Origin: Picochlorum sp. 'celeri'
Taxonomy: Eukaryota; Chlorophyta; Trebouxiophyceae
DNA length: 64,000 bases
Assembly (NCBI GenBank): GCA_010909725.1
Contig: JAACMV010000014.1
Span: 1 to 64,000 of the forward strand
Direction of reading: 5' to 3'
Shown: piece after piece, positions 19,268-31,688 of the stretch
Numbering within the stretch: the stretch's first letter is position 1
How the letters are laid out: every line of letters starts with the position of its first letter
Notes under the pieces: model-generated
Database searches by the model: none
What the model was told of the DNA's origin: nothing
Seen by the model: the letters and a program-made list of their open reading frames with translations, nothing else
Program-made: the position numbers and the translations under genes

Positions 19268-21657
19268 ATGCCTGTGCAGCCTCTTCTTCTCGGCCTCAAG
19301 TTTAAAAGAACAGAACCTATTAAATACAGCGAGTGCCTTGGCCAGTATATAACACAGCACTATGGCGAAAAGGTGCGATCAGTCAAACTCGTTTCTAGCG
19401 GAAGAGTCCGATGCAGCAACCGCGATAGCTTTGACTGAAAAACCCATGATTATTTCGGTTCTTTATTATGGATTGCTTGTCGATGTAGGCTTGTCGCAAC
19501 TCTGTGGACGACCTGGGGGAGTTGGATGACCTCCGCAGGCAGCTCACCGAGGACATCGAAGTGACAGAGCACACGGAAGAACTGTTCGCTCAATATTATG
19601 GGAACTTGTGCCTGATAGAGAGGAGGTTTCCTGTCACTCAATATGAAGGGGGTGTCAATGCCTGCTTCGTCTGGGCAGACGCGTTTCAACCGGAGCAGGT
19701 TCTGGAGATGCACAAAATTGGGTTGGAGAAGGCAGCAACCTTGTTCAATCTTGCCGCATACTTCAGCCAAATGGGAATAAACTGTGATAAGGAGACAGCG
19801 AACGACTTTTCCCTGGCTGGGAAGTATTTTATGAAGGCTGCGAGTGCGTTGCACTTTGTCAGGCTGACAGTCATGCCCAGTCTCATGAGGACAGCCAATG
19901 CCATCGAGCCAGTGGATATGTCCTCAATCTGTTTGGAGATGTTGGAGAGCATCATGGTTGGTCAGGCGATCGAATGCGTCTTTGAGAAGAGTGTCAAGTC
20001 AGGTGCTGGACATAGACCTTTGGCTGAGATTGCTCAACAACTGGCCGTCATGTACGCCGATACATACGCGGTATTGTGCGAGAAGGCCATGAAAAAGCAT
20101 TTTGAGAGGCCATGGAGATATACATTCAAGATTAAAGGCTTGTATTACGAAGCAGCGGCGTGTTTGCATCAGGCCAGCCACCTCAAGGAGAAGCTGGGGC
20201 GTGATGACATACGCAGTGCCATCAAGAGTCAAATTGGTTACGTGCAAGAATCCGCAAATTTGATTGAAGAAGCAATGCGCTTGTGCTCGAATGTGAAGTA
20301 TAATGCGCTGATGAAGGCCGAGATCGAGAGCGCAAGAAAAGAAATCTGTGAGACACTTTCTGATCTTCAGACGGAGAACATGTCGGTATCCATGGTGAGG
20401 GTGCCTCCAATTGAAGAGCTGGAGCAGATACAGACTCTTTCTCCCCAAGCTCTCCCGAAAATAGGCGCTCTTGAATATCTCGAGAAGCCCTTAGCAAGTG
20501 TTCGGTTCAACAGCATTGTTCCTGAGGAGATCACCAGGGATTGGAGCAAATACACAGATATGTTGGATAGAATGCTCCGTGATCAAACGGATCTGATAGA
20601 TAGATCTAGTGATGATGCGAGAGTGCGCCTTCGAGAAATGGAGTTGCCCGAGCGACTCCATTGTTTGGAAAAGGGGAATGCTGCCAATGTGCCAGACTCG
20701 ATCCGAGTGGAGCTGGAATCCATAGAGCAGTCTGGGGGAATGGAAAATATTAGGTGCACCTCGCAGCAAGTACTTGACATGAATTTGGCGGTTACAGCCG
20801 ACCTAGACGATTGTAGAAACATGCTCAGGCAATTGGAAGCAAGAGGAGCCTCCACCGAGTTGCTGCAGTCGTACCACCGCAAGATAGATGGATACAGGGA
20901 GAATTTGAACGTAGCCAGTAAGACAGACTCGTATACTAGAGAGACTATAGAGAAGAATCGAGAAGATTTTGAAGGATTGACTCTCGCAAAAGCTGCCTTT
21001 GAGGCACCAGTGCTGGAATCGCCAATGCTCCTCGTGGACAGTACAGAGCCTGCCGAGGCCGTGCAGGCACTCCGCCTTGGTCTCGATGGCCTGGAAGCAA
21101 TTGCACATCAACGAAACTCACTGGAGGACGAACTGCAAAGAACGAAGAGGAGTGATGACATTGTGGAGAGTTTGATGGCCATGCCCTCTGGTAGCCGACC
21201 GAATGACATCTTTCAAGATCACCTGGCACAATACAGCACGATACGAGAATCGATTGCGAAAAATATCGAAAAGCAAAAGGATATTCTGGACGCGATGGGA
21301 CATGCGAATGACGTTTTCATCAAATCATACGACTTTGTTGATTGGGAGAGGAAGAGAAGGGCCATGGCCACAAGGTGGAAGGGAAGGATAGAAGCATACA
21401 AGAACATCATTCACAGCCTCCAGGAGGGCATCGAGTTCTATCTGACATTGTCAGATGCTGTTGGATCTATGAAACATGATCTTTCGTCAAAGTTAAATAA
21501 TAGGAATGAGCGGGGCGTCTCCTCACCTGCACAGTACCAACAGCCAGCTCAGGGGGACCCATCACATCAATTCTCCAGACTCTTGCACCTGGGGAACCAG
21601 GCAGTCGAAGAGGAAGAATACACGGGAGTCAATCCTCTTTTTAGCAGGAGAAAATGA
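19268..21657 (+). CDS. BRO1-domain protein, ALIX/Bro1 type
   Basis: ESCRT-associated adaptor that links cargo and ESCRT-III during endosomal sorting and membrane scission. Exons 19268-19372 and 19489-21657 (116-bp intron) encode 757 aa. The BRO1 domain spans about residues 1-380: PLLLGLKFKRTEPIKY at the start, then EKAATLFNLAAYFSQMG and a TFKIKGLYYEAAACLHQA helix pair. A long coiled-coil V domain follows (about 390-720). The C-terminus is only about 45 residues and lacks the long Pro-rich tail of animal ALIX, resembling shorter algal and plant forms. Its stop is 10 bp from the OTC stop on the other strand. Confidence 0.9.
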
Positions 21658-21667
21658 ATTTATTTGA

Positions 21668-22787
<1,120 letters not shown>

Positions 22788-22902
22788 GATTTCTCGGATA
22801 CTGTTACTCGATGCAACGTCAATAATAAATTATGGCAAAGTTTCCTCCAGATTTCCTCTGATAACGATGCCCCGCGGACAGGGTCCATCATGCATGATCT
22901 GA

Positions 22903-23460
22903 TCAGAGCAGTTTCAAGGTGCCGGTCAGCGCATCGATGGCATCAGTATCATCAGGTCCAACAGCAAGGACTGTCTTTGATCCGGGCGCAATCTGCGTCC
23001 TTCCAGCATCGGCCACCAAGCAATGGTTCAAACCCATCCTGCGGGCCAGTTGGGCGAGCTCCAGCATTTGAACCTGCGTTGCTTGGAGACAGACCTTTGC
23101 CTGGCCTTGTTGCTTCCATGCCCGTATTTTCGCTTCTGAGGCAGTCTCCAAGGCTCCACAGGCTCCATGTGCGCATTGTGCTCCTGCATCGATCCATGTG
23201 GTCGAACAGACGGACGGATTGAGTTGAAGAAAGTCAGCTTTTGCCACCTCTATATTCTCGAGCAACTCACCTATCTTGCCTTTGCCCATCTTCAGCGTCG
23301 TATTGACAACTATAACCATTTTGAAATTTTTGCGTGAATCGATCGCTGAAGGCCTCGCACCTCGTCGAGGTTTCTTCGAATTAAGAGCAATGCCACACAA
23401 AACACCCAGGACATAAACCGTCACGGATTTAGCCACGCTTACGAGAGCTGTTGGACCCAT
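22903..23460 (-). CDS. PTH2: Peptidyl-tRNA hydrolase, Pth2 type
   Basis: Releases tRNA from prematurely dropped peptidyl-tRNA. Exons 23271-23460 and 22903-23183 encode 156 aa; the 87-bp intron keeps the frame open, so the unspliced version would look like a 185-residue protein with an unconserved insert. Splicing gives KMGKGKI-GAQCAHGACGAL, the invariant family motif, followed by DAGRTQIAPGSKTVLAVGP. An N-terminal membrane anchor (SVTVYVLGVLCGIAL) precedes the catalytic domain, as in the mitochondrial outer-membrane form of animals. Confidence 0.93.
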   Translation of the reverse strand: MGPTALVSVAKSVTVYVLGVLCGIALNSKKPRRGARPSAIDSRKNFKMVIVVNTTLKMGKGKIGELLENIEVAKADFLQLNPSVCSTTWIDAGAQCAHGACGALETASEAKIRAWKQQGQAKVCLQATQVQMLELAQLARRMGLNHCLVADAGRTQIAPGSKTVLAVGPDDTDAIDALTGTLKLL

Positions 23461-23715
23461 AATGGCTCTTTATGCAAAAGAATAACTCAGAAATTGAAAT
23501 GCATGGGTGGAGTATCCCTCTTGAGATGAAAGCAGTTTCTTGCAATTGTTGATCACCAGTCATGAATGTTACCTGCCTTGATTTTTGAATTGAATGCGCA
23601 TCGCTTCCTTGAATGTAATGAGCATGTAATTTTATATTAATCTGATTTGGTTCGAAAGGGAGAGACGAAGCCCAGAATGTTGGATTAATCCGCCCAGTTG
23701 TGTCAATTTGAAGGC

Positions 23716-24899
23716 ATGCTCCGTCTAGCAAGCACGCTACCTTTGACCGATCGTGTGGGGGAGCGGCACTATGTTCTTCAGCTCTGCTCTGTATCAGAGC
23801 AAGGCAATATATTCGTCGCGTCCCTTTCCACCGGGGGCTTCAGGCTTGTCCAGTTGGGGTACGTGTGTGTCTGGGCAGTGCTTGTGTCCGGTCATCATGG
23901 ATTGAATGGGTGTTGCATATGTTTAGGGAGTCTGGCATCCGCTTCTTGTCGAACGGCGCTGTATGCACCGGTGTAGAGCAGATCACAGATATAGGGGCTT
24001 CGCCGTTGCTCGGAGACCCCAACGTGTTTCAGACCTCTTCTACTGATGGGTTCGTGCGATCATGGGACCTTCGAGTGAGAAATTCTGTAGAATCGTACTC
24101 GTCTCAGTTCTCAAAGCCGATATATAGCTGCTCCTCAAACTCAACCCACGTTGCGGGAGGAGTAGGGGAAGATCTTGTTTTGTGGGATCGACGGACTCGG
24201 AAAACGGCAGCAACATTTGGGGAAACCCATGCCATGGACATTGTCCAGACGCATTTCAATCCATCATATTCCTCTGCACTGATTAGTGGCTCCGAAGACG
24301 GCAATATATCGGTGTTTGACTTGTCCGGTGGGATTCATGAAGAGGACAGTTTTGTTGGCGCTCTGGCAATTGGCACATCTGTGTCCAGGATGGGCTTTTT
24401 CGGACCCGACTTGTCCAACCTGTGGTCCACGACAGGGACCGAATCCATTCATTGGTGGAACTGGAAGGAAAATTGCGATCCAAACTCTTTAGTTGGTGCT
24501 GGGGTGACCGCGGAGGCTCTCACGCCCAGAGAGGTTTTGACATTCGGACAGGACCCAAGCGACTACATCATAAAATGCTTTTACGATGCCGAAGAGGATT
24601 CGATGTTTGCTATTTCTGGAAATATTTCTGGATCTCTGGTTATATATTCATGCCATGCAGCTGGTGGGAATATTATCTTTGGAGCACAACCCACCCAAGT
24701 TTTGACTGGAGGACACAATGACATTGTGCGAGATGTCCTGGTTCTCCCGAATGGCCACATGACCACGCAGCACTCTTCGTCCACTGTTGTTCTGTCAGGA
24801 GGAGAGGATGGCAAACTTTGTCTGTGGACCAATGGCGGTGCTGGTGAGAGATCAGGTAAGAATAAGCACCACCACGGAAAACCGTACAGCCCATATTGA
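23716..24899 (+). CDS. WD40 protein, WDR89-like
   Basis: Exons 23716-23858 and 23927-24899 (68-bp intron) encode 371 aa. WD repeats are visible as STDGFVRSWDLR, GVGEDLVLWDRR, GSEDGNISVFDL, a GTESIHWWNW unit and, near the end, GGHNDIVRDV followed by GGEDGKLCLW. The last repeat and overall size resemble WDR89, a poorly characterised WD40 protein. The molecular partner is unknown. Two TTG codons precede the chosen ATG in frame, but 23716 is the first ATG. Confidence 0.75.
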
Positions 24900-25063
24900 T
24901 GGCCAGCGCCGTCCATTCCAAGACCGGATGCGATGGGAAACCCTTGGACATGACAACGCGAGTTCTCCGGAGCAATTCTCCCATGACACAATTTTAAACT
25001 ACGCCACACTTTAATAACATTAAAAAAAAGCATTGTGGTGTACAAGTACGAACCTCAAGCAAG

Positions 25064-25783
25064 ATGGTCGAGCACGAAATGGAAGAGCCTCAGAGTTTTA
25101 ACAACGCCCACGACCTTGTGCAACTCTGCGACACTGTCACGTATTTTATGCACCTGAAAATGGCTGCTATGGACAAAAATGCAAATTTTCGAGTGCCTGC
25201 AGGCGTCGATAAGATCATTGAGCTTGCCAAACAGCTCCCCGTCCCCCGTCCGGAAGAATGGGGCTCCTTGGCAGTTGGAAGGATCTCGACCAAGAGGAAA
25301 TACAAAGCATCCACTGCTGGAGAAGATTTTAAATCAAAAGCGAGGGCAAAGTGGAGCGATGAGGCCAAGAAGGAGTTGGTGGAGCTCGTGGACAACGAGG
25401 AGAAGAGGAAGGAAAAGTTGGGCGACAAGGCAAACCACGCAGGGCACATCAATTGGACAGCCCTGGCACGACGATATGGTTTTGCTGGAGCTGGTCCACT
25501 GTATCGTCAGTATGAATTGATGACGGGGAAAACTCCCCCAGGAATCAGGCCAAAAATGGAGGGACAAAAGCCCATGCTGGAGCCAGAAGATGCCTCCTCT
25601 TTGGCGTGGACTGCCGAAAAGTGTGACCAGCTCATGAGACTGGTGGAGAATGAGCAGTATCGAAAAGATACCTTTGGGAAGAAGAGCTTGAAATGGCACA
25701 AAATTGGGGACCTTTTGGGATTTTCAAAGAAGGACTGCAAAAAGAAGTACTCTGACCTGACAGGCAAAACGCTAGATGACTAA
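25064..25783 (+). CDS. Tandem SANT/Myb-like domain protein
   Basis: One exon, 239 aa, not a named family. Two similar segments can be aligned: about 90-160 (ARAKWSDEAKKELVELVDNE...INWTALARRYGF...YELMTGKTP) and about 180-239 (LAWTAEKCDQLMRLVENE...LKWHKIGDLLGF...YSDLTGKTL). Each has a Trp-start helix, a central Trp and a third helix, like trihelix or SANT modules. The first 60 residues are acidic and helical. DNA or chromatin binding is inferred from the fold only. TGTAA follows the stop at 25792. Confidence 0.6.
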   Translation: MVEHEMEEPQSFNNAHDLVQLCDTVTYFMHLKMAAMDKNANFRVPAGVDKIIELAKQLPVPRPEEWGSLAVGRISTKRKYKASTAGEDFKSKARAKWSDEAKKELVELVDNEEKRKEKLGDKANHAGHINWTALARRYGFAGAGPLYRQYELMTGKTPPGIRPKMEGQKPMLEPEDASSLAWTAEKCDQLMRLVENEQYRKDTFGKKSLKWHKIGDLLGFSKKDCKKKYSDLTGKTLDD

Positions 25784-26132
25784 TAATTTCTTGTAATGTA
25801 TATCGTTCAATGTATATCAGAAAAGAAAACGATTCAACACAAAAACACAAACCACATTTCATCACACACCACGGTTTGACCTGGCCAGGTCCCCCATCGC
25901 GGCATGCGGTCGATGGGAGCCACAGCTACTCTGACGAAATCAAATCGTCCGAGGATGCATCCTTGTGTTGGTCTACTACAGAAGTCGGAAACAATGAAAT
26001 AAAATTATCGGTTTTGGAGCACTGTATCTGCCTACATGCCTGGTAAATCGATTGGTGGTGCGCTCCAGAGAGGGCACTCGGGGGATTCCCAACGGCACAG
26101 CAAAAGTAGTACCTGATGCCAATCGTATAGTC
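25784..26132. other. Intergenic region
   Basis: About 350 bp between the SANT-like gene and the antiporter, both on the top strand. It holds the TGTAA at 25792 and nothing else recognisable. Confidence 0.4.
25792..25796 (+). terminator. Candidate TGTAA poly(A) signal, SANT-like gene
   Basis: TGTAATGTA begins 9 bp after the stop at 25783. Confidence 0.4.
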
Positions 26133-28233
26133 ATGCGGATATTGCTAATCATCTTATTTATTGCTCTAGCTGTCGTCCCTTCCTCGCAGGGAGGGACAGA
26201 CGTCCGAGACCGGGGACCGCTAATAGAAGTAGACCGCAAACAGGGCCTTTTCGCACGCCGAGGACAGCGCAAAATATCCACCGGACGAATGTACAAAGAA
26301 GTAGATGGCAAGAGCGATAAAGATGACGAGGATTACGCCACGGAGGAGGATTCGGAACACAAGGAGACAATTGCTCAGGTAGGTGGACCATGTCTGTTAT
26401 AGCAGTGTACTAGCTGTTCATTGACAGGATAACATTTCCCTTTGCAGATGCTGGATGATGCCCTCAAGGAAGAATTTCGTGATGAAGCAGAAGAGCAGGA
26501 TTCCGTAGGGAAACAGTTCAACGAGACCGTTTCCAGAGATGAGGTAAGTCCTTTCATATGTGTCACCTCCTTTTGCATGCCAGAATTGCTGAACACCGTG
26601 ATACTCCAGGGTACGCAAGAAACTGTTGTCCGAATCAGTCAGAAGAAAGATGAGGAGAAGGAAAAAGATGGAGATGGCGACGCCGAGGGCACTGATGCCA
26701 CAAAGGAGAAGGGAAGTACATCGTCAGATGTCGAAGAAAAAGAGGAGGACAAACATCTTGATATAGCCGTCGAGTCTGACGTGGATAGAATCATTGACTC
26801 CCACGACAATGAATATGTTCTTTCCAAGCCGAATACCGAGGGTTCGTTGGGTCTTACGCTGGATCCGCAGCTGATTAGGGATATGAGTTTACTGATTGTC
26901 ATGTCTGCTGCTGCTGGACAATTTATGGCAGCCATTGGGCAACCCACAATCAATGGTTATTTTCTGGCAGGTTCTGTCATGGGACCAGGAGGGTTGGGGC
27001 TCGCCAAAGAAATTGTCCAGCTTCAGAGCATATCACAGTTGGGGGTACAGTTTCTGCTCTTCACGCTGGGCCTAGAATTGAATTTGTCAAAATTAAAAGC
27101 TGTGCGCAATGTAGCCCTTTTTGGGGGCTTACTCCAGGTAGCGTTGATGTCTCTCATGGGAACTCTGGCAGCTTTTGTCATCGGTGCAGGGGCGTATCAT
27201 GGCGCATTCATCGGGGCCCTGTTAGCTATGAGTTCAACGTCCATTGTCGTGAAATGCATCCAAGAAGGACGAGCTTCTCATCAGCCGCATGCTCAGATTA
27301 CAATAGGAACGCTGGTTCTTCAAGATTGCGTTGTTGGTCTCATATTTGCGTTCATGCCTGTTTTGGCCTCTGCCAGCTCACACGGCTCCCTCTCTCTTGG
27401 CGAGATCTTGACTGTCTTGGGAAGGGTGTTTGGCACATTGAGTATTGCAATCATCATCACAGTGCTATTTGCTGCTCTACTTGCAGCAAAGTTTGTACAA
27501 TATATTATGAAATCGTCTGCAGAAACATTTCAGCTCTCTGTCCTCGGTTTTGGTTTGGCTGTTGCCCTTTTGACAACAAGACTTGGAATATCTGCAGAGC
27601 TTGGGGCTTTCATGGCTGGAGCTGCTCTATCTGCTACAGAGCACCAGGATTCAACTCTCCATGCAGTAGAGCCAACATCTAACTTATTTTTAGCCCTGTT
27701 CGTATCGTCAACCGGGCTGACGATCCCGCCTGCATTTTTAGCAGAGCATATATTGGTGCTCGCGTCTGGTGTCGCCCTCATCATTGCTGCAAAAACGCTC
27801 CTGATTGCATCAGTCGTATTGTTGTTTGGTTTTCCACCTCATACAGCGTTAGGAGTTGGTATCAATTTAGCTCAAGTAGGAGAATTTGGGTTTGTCCTGC
27901 TTTCGATTGCTAGCAGATATGGAATGATCCCGCACGAGGTCTCATTGTTACTGATTGGTACGTTTTCACCAGTGTCCACGCCATGAAGTGATGTCGTTTG
28001 CCACAACTATTCGTATTTGTGTAGGTATCACGGCACTATCACTGCTGTTGACGCCTTTCCTCATGCAAGTGTCTCTCAGATTCTTGCCCAAAGTGTCAAA
28101 GTCCAGGTATGACGATGATGTCGAACTAGCATCACTTGTGGTACGTATGGCATGACGAATTCGTACATACCGGAAGATCGCATTTTTGTTTTTTTCGGCT
28201 GTTATGTGTATCTCACATTTCGTACAGGACTGA
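26133..28233 (+). CDS. KEA4-6-type K+(Na+)/H+ antiporter (CPA2)
   Basis: Monovalent cation/proton antiporter of endomembranes. Exons 26133-26378, 26448-26543, 26610-27957, 28025-28140 and 28228-28233 give 603 aa. A signal peptide (MRILLIILFIALAVVPSSQG) and a long acidic, Glu/Asp/Lys-rich stretch (about residues 25-210) come first, as in plant KEA4-6 and animal TMCO3. The transport domain follows with about a dozen membrane segments: PTINGYFLAGSVMGPGGLGL, LLFTLGLELNLSKLK, the GTLVLQDCVVGL segment with the functional Asp, and LGAFMAGAALSATEH. There is no C-terminal KTN/RCK domain, unlike plastid KEA1-3. The last coding exon adds a single Asp before TGA; if that intron is retained the protein ends VVRMA at 28155. 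Confidence 0.9.
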
Positions 28234-28389
28234 CGACAACCACAATGTGTATTTAGGAAACAGATGCCCAATCATAATGTGATGTGGGGCTACAACTCAG
28301 ATTGATCATTGTTACTAGATAAATATACATACATATAAATAAATACATACATATACCTATGTTATGACGGCTCAATAAATCCATGCATA

Positions 28390-29649
28390 TCACCACTCGG
28401 CCAAATTGGTCAAGTTGTTCTTAATCCTGGTCCAAAAAGAATGGTGCTCTTTTGGTGCAATGCTGGGGACGTCAATCACCTCGTGGCAGTGGAAGGCTTG
28501 CTCCTTTTTTATTGCGTATTGCTTCGCATAATACTGCTGCATTGTAGGGTCATCAACATTCATCTGCGTTTCTCTGTTCTGCAGAGACTGTAGGACTGGT
28601 AGCATGTAAAATTCATCCTCACTCTTATCTGATGCATCCCCAGAAGGAGGTGATCCGACCTTGGGAGGTATCTGAGGAGCATTTGCGACCATGTTTCCAA
28701 CTTTAGAATTGTCATGGCACATATCCATGGACAATATGTCATCCTTTGTGCCGCCGGAGAAGGGCATGTGGGTGTCTACAACCTTCCCAAGGTAGACTCC
28801 ATCGTGTGCTTGACGAGTCCTTGGCTGACTCACAAAAGGCGACTGCAGCATATATGGCTTTTGCTGTATAGATATTCCTGGCGGTTTTAATGCGTTGTTT
28901 GATCGCAGCAAGGAGACCTGCTGCCCATGGGTATCACGCTTTCTGTCCTCCCATGGGAATGTTTCGTTTGATATGCATCGCCTCTTTGGATTGATGGAGA
29001 ACGGCGCCTGCTGATCTGGGGCAACACAATGACTCTCTGGAACTCGAGATATTTGAATAGTCTTGACCCCTGTCAAAATCACTCCCGGCGTTCTATATGC
29101 TACGTTCGTATGAGTGATGGGTACCAGCAGGGGACGCAGAGAGAGGCCCCTGCGAGCACACATGCCGTGTGCTGCGCATACCATGTCTTGTTGCTTTCTC
29201 CATATTTTGCTGTCACTAGTAACCGTCCTTGCATGGTGCTCTAGTTGCCTGCTTCGGAGGCTAAAATACACTACAGGGGAAAAAATGTTACCTGGCCACC
29301 AATGGTTCTTCTCGTGTGGCCTCGTGCGTGACGACTCGCTGTGGACATGCTCTCGCATGCCCGCGCATGATATGCATTTGTTACACCCTCTCTTCTTCTT
29401 CAGCGCGATGGAAGAATCCAAAGTCTCAGACTTCTGCCGATACATTGAGGAAGAAGACACTCTTGAAAGCCTTGAACTCCCTGACATCTGAGATCCGAAA
29501 GACAGAGCTCTATTGAACGACATCACACCGGTGAAAGAATCCGAATGCTTCACTGGCGCGTGCGTTGTCTGTCCGCATGCCACGGCATACTGGCGATCTG
29601 CCGTGCTGCTGTCCATGAGAGAGAGGCCGCGGTGGTTGGGGAAGAGCAA
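28390..29649 (-). CDS. Hypothetical protein
   Basis: A 419-residue open frame in one exon on the bottom strand; I recognise no domain. It is rich in Ser, Arg, Gln and His, with a basic Cys-rich patch (KKKRGCNKCISCAGM, about residues 85-100) that could bind a metal. The C-terminus ends in an amphipathic helix (FWTRIKNNLTNLAEW). An internal Met (MDSSTADRQY, 29616) is an alternative start. Length without stop codons is its main support; it may hold unrecognised introns. Confidence 0.5.
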   Translation of the reverse strand: MLFPNHRGLSLMDSSTADRQYAVACGQTTHAPVKHSDSFTGVMSFNRALSFGSQMSGSSRLSRVSSSSMYRQKSETLDSSIALKKKRGCNKCISCAGMREHVHSESSRTRPHEKNHWWPGNIFSPVVYFSLRSRQLEHHARTVTSDSKIWRKQQDMVCAAHGMCARRGLSLRPLLVPITHTNVAYRTPGVILTGVKTIQISRVPESHCVAPDQQAPFSINPKRRCISNETFPWEDRKRDTHGQQVSLLRSNNALKPPGISIQQKPYMLQSPFVSQPRTRQAHDGVYLGKVVDTHMPFSGGTKDDILSMDMCHDNSKVGNMVANAPQIPPKVGSPPSGDASDKSEDEFYMLPVLQSLQNRETQMNVDDPTMQQYYAKQYAIKKEQAFHCHEVIDVPSIAPKEHHSFWTRIKNNLTNLAEW

Positions 29650-30113
29650 CGAAGCCTCAGCAATGCTCCCTACTCGATCGTGTTGCTAAGCAAGCTTTTG
29701 AGTTCCTCAAAAATCTCAAGAAGGAACGCCTATGTACGAGTTTTGCTGACCATCACACGTGGGTCTCACGAGAGGCACCTCTTGCAACCACGTTCTTTAC
29801 GCCGAGGTCACTACCGCAAACATGATGCCGTCTTCTGATATATCGCAACAATGCCGGTTGAGAAGTCGCTATTGAAATTTAAAGTAATTTTTCTGCCGCA
29901 TTGCATCGGGGATAGTTCATCTTTTGCGTCATCCACCATTGGAACCCATCGGCAGCTCCAAGACTGTGTGGGTGGGTTTGGCACACACATGGGCCTTATG
30001 CGGCCGTCGCAGGGATGCTTTGATGGGAAAGGTGGCAAAGCTGGGCGGGGCTGCCCACGTGGCCCAGTTGCATGGGCGGTCTTCCGAGGTTGAAATCAAT
30101 TACATCAAAGGCT
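29650..30113. other. Intergenic region
   Basis: About 460 bp. A top-strand frame at 29851-30093 starts MPVEKSLLKFKVIF and a second at 29924-30283 runs into the DUF760 gene. Neither shows a known family and neither is called. Confidence 0.4.
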
Positions 30114-31410
30114 CTACTTTGCTGGGTTCAATAATCCGTAATCCGTATCTACCCACGTTTCGATGTCTCTCAGGAAGCAACCGTAGGCAACTGCTTCGAG
30201 CACTGCGCGGCGTTGGGTTGCCACGGTCATGGTTACGCTCTCAACCTTGTCCGAGGCAACCGCCTCTTGGACCCGCTGCATGAGCTCCTCCATGCTCGCT
30301 GCGTCCAGTCCCACTGCTTCTTGCATCTCCGCCTGCAATTTCTTGGCGTCGCCGAACAAGGCCTCTGTTTGGCGTTCTACCAAAGCTGCACCCTCCCTTG
30401 TCACGAGTCGTGCAGTAGCCATCATGGCCTCCTCATCGAAACTCTCCACATATCGTCGCAGAGCCCCTTTTTCGCTCGACTTTGATTCTTCAGTACTCTG
30501 GTCATTGGAGCTTCCTTCCACGTCCTCATCCTCCACACTGGCAAACAGCCTCTCCAGCCTTGCAACGGCATCCTCTTTGCTCTCAGGCAGCACACCAACC
30601 TGCTTCGAGAGCTGATATCTCGAGTCCACACGCCGTAAAAAGTATCCAAACATGATGGAAGCAGCATACACCTGAGCGGACTGCAACTTACTCATTTTGA
30701 TGACGGTGTCACCATAGGCCATACTTGCTGGCCCAAGTGCTCCAAGCATGTGCTCTTTCACCATCTCAATGGCCTCTTTTGTGTGAACACCCTCCGTTAA
30801 TGCCCGTAATGTGTCCATATCCTCATGTATTGGTCCTAAGTTGGCCATCATATTGACCCCTATCTGTCTAAATTTATCAAGAATGCAAATGTACATCAAG
30901 TCCTCAATTGCCATGGCTGCTTCTGCTTCCTTCACCTCCTGAATTCGCCGAGAAAGAACCAAGTCTACAGAGTCAGAGGAAGGCTCTGCTCCTTGCGCCG
31001 ACTCAGACTCTTCCTTCAACTGCTCAAAGGCGTTCTCGACAGTCGTCTGGAAAAGGTGTGGTTGCATTTCCAGGTAATACGCGGCCATTTCGCCCAGAGG
31101 CGAGTTTGGTTTCGAAGGGACCTACAGAATTCGTATATAGTCACTACATTTGATCGATCCATTTGGGGAATTTGGGCGAATTCCAAGGCTGTGGAAGTCT
31201 CGAGAATCCTCTCTCACGTACCAGCGCAGAAGCATCCTTTCTTTCATCCTGTGGAGAAGCTCCTTCATCCCCAGAGCTCTGTGCATGTACTGCGGTGTGC
31301 CCCGCATGCTGATGTTTCATGCGAGGATGGAGCAGTACCCTTCCATGTGGAACTCGTACGCCAATTCCACCGTGGCTACCACACACTGCTTTGACTGAAA
31401 ATGCCTGCAT
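30114..31410 (-). CDS. DUF760 plastid protein
   Basis: Plant-type plastid protein of unknown function (DUF760; the family includes Arabidopsis UV-B-induced At3g17800). Exons 31222-31410 and 30114-31121 (100-bp intron, donor GTACGTGAG) encode 398 aa. The splice produces SALVPSKPNSPLGEMAAYYL, restoring the SPLG...PHL motif that begins the domain, followed by DLMYICILDKFRQIG and a QVYAASIMFGYFLRRVD helix. A second domain-like half ends the protein (EAVAYGCFLRDIE). The first 60 residues (MQAFSVKAVCGSHGG...) look like a transit peptide. The middle is acidic and Ser-rich. Confidence 0.85.
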
Positions 31411-31688
31411 TCCGCGATTTATTCTGCAACAAATAAGCAATAGTTATTGGTAATGTAGAATGTATCCACAATGCGGGTATTATCTCCGGCAATTGTCTGA
31501 CTTGGGTGATGCACGTTGCATCAGGAAGAAAATGGGTCACATGGCATGTGGGTCAGATCCGATGCCATCAATCGACATGCATGGGACATTGTATCAGTGG
31601 ATACAATATTAAATACATTTAGAAGTAGTAGAAGCGCATCTCATCAGGAAAAGTCGAGGTTTTCATTCTTAAAGGTTGCAGAGCAGGC

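Noticed and set aside
23184..23270. A 29-residue insertion in Pth2
   Set aside because: The segment has GTGAGT and TGCAG borders in the right phase, and removing it restores the conserved Pth2 motif; it is an in-frame intron.
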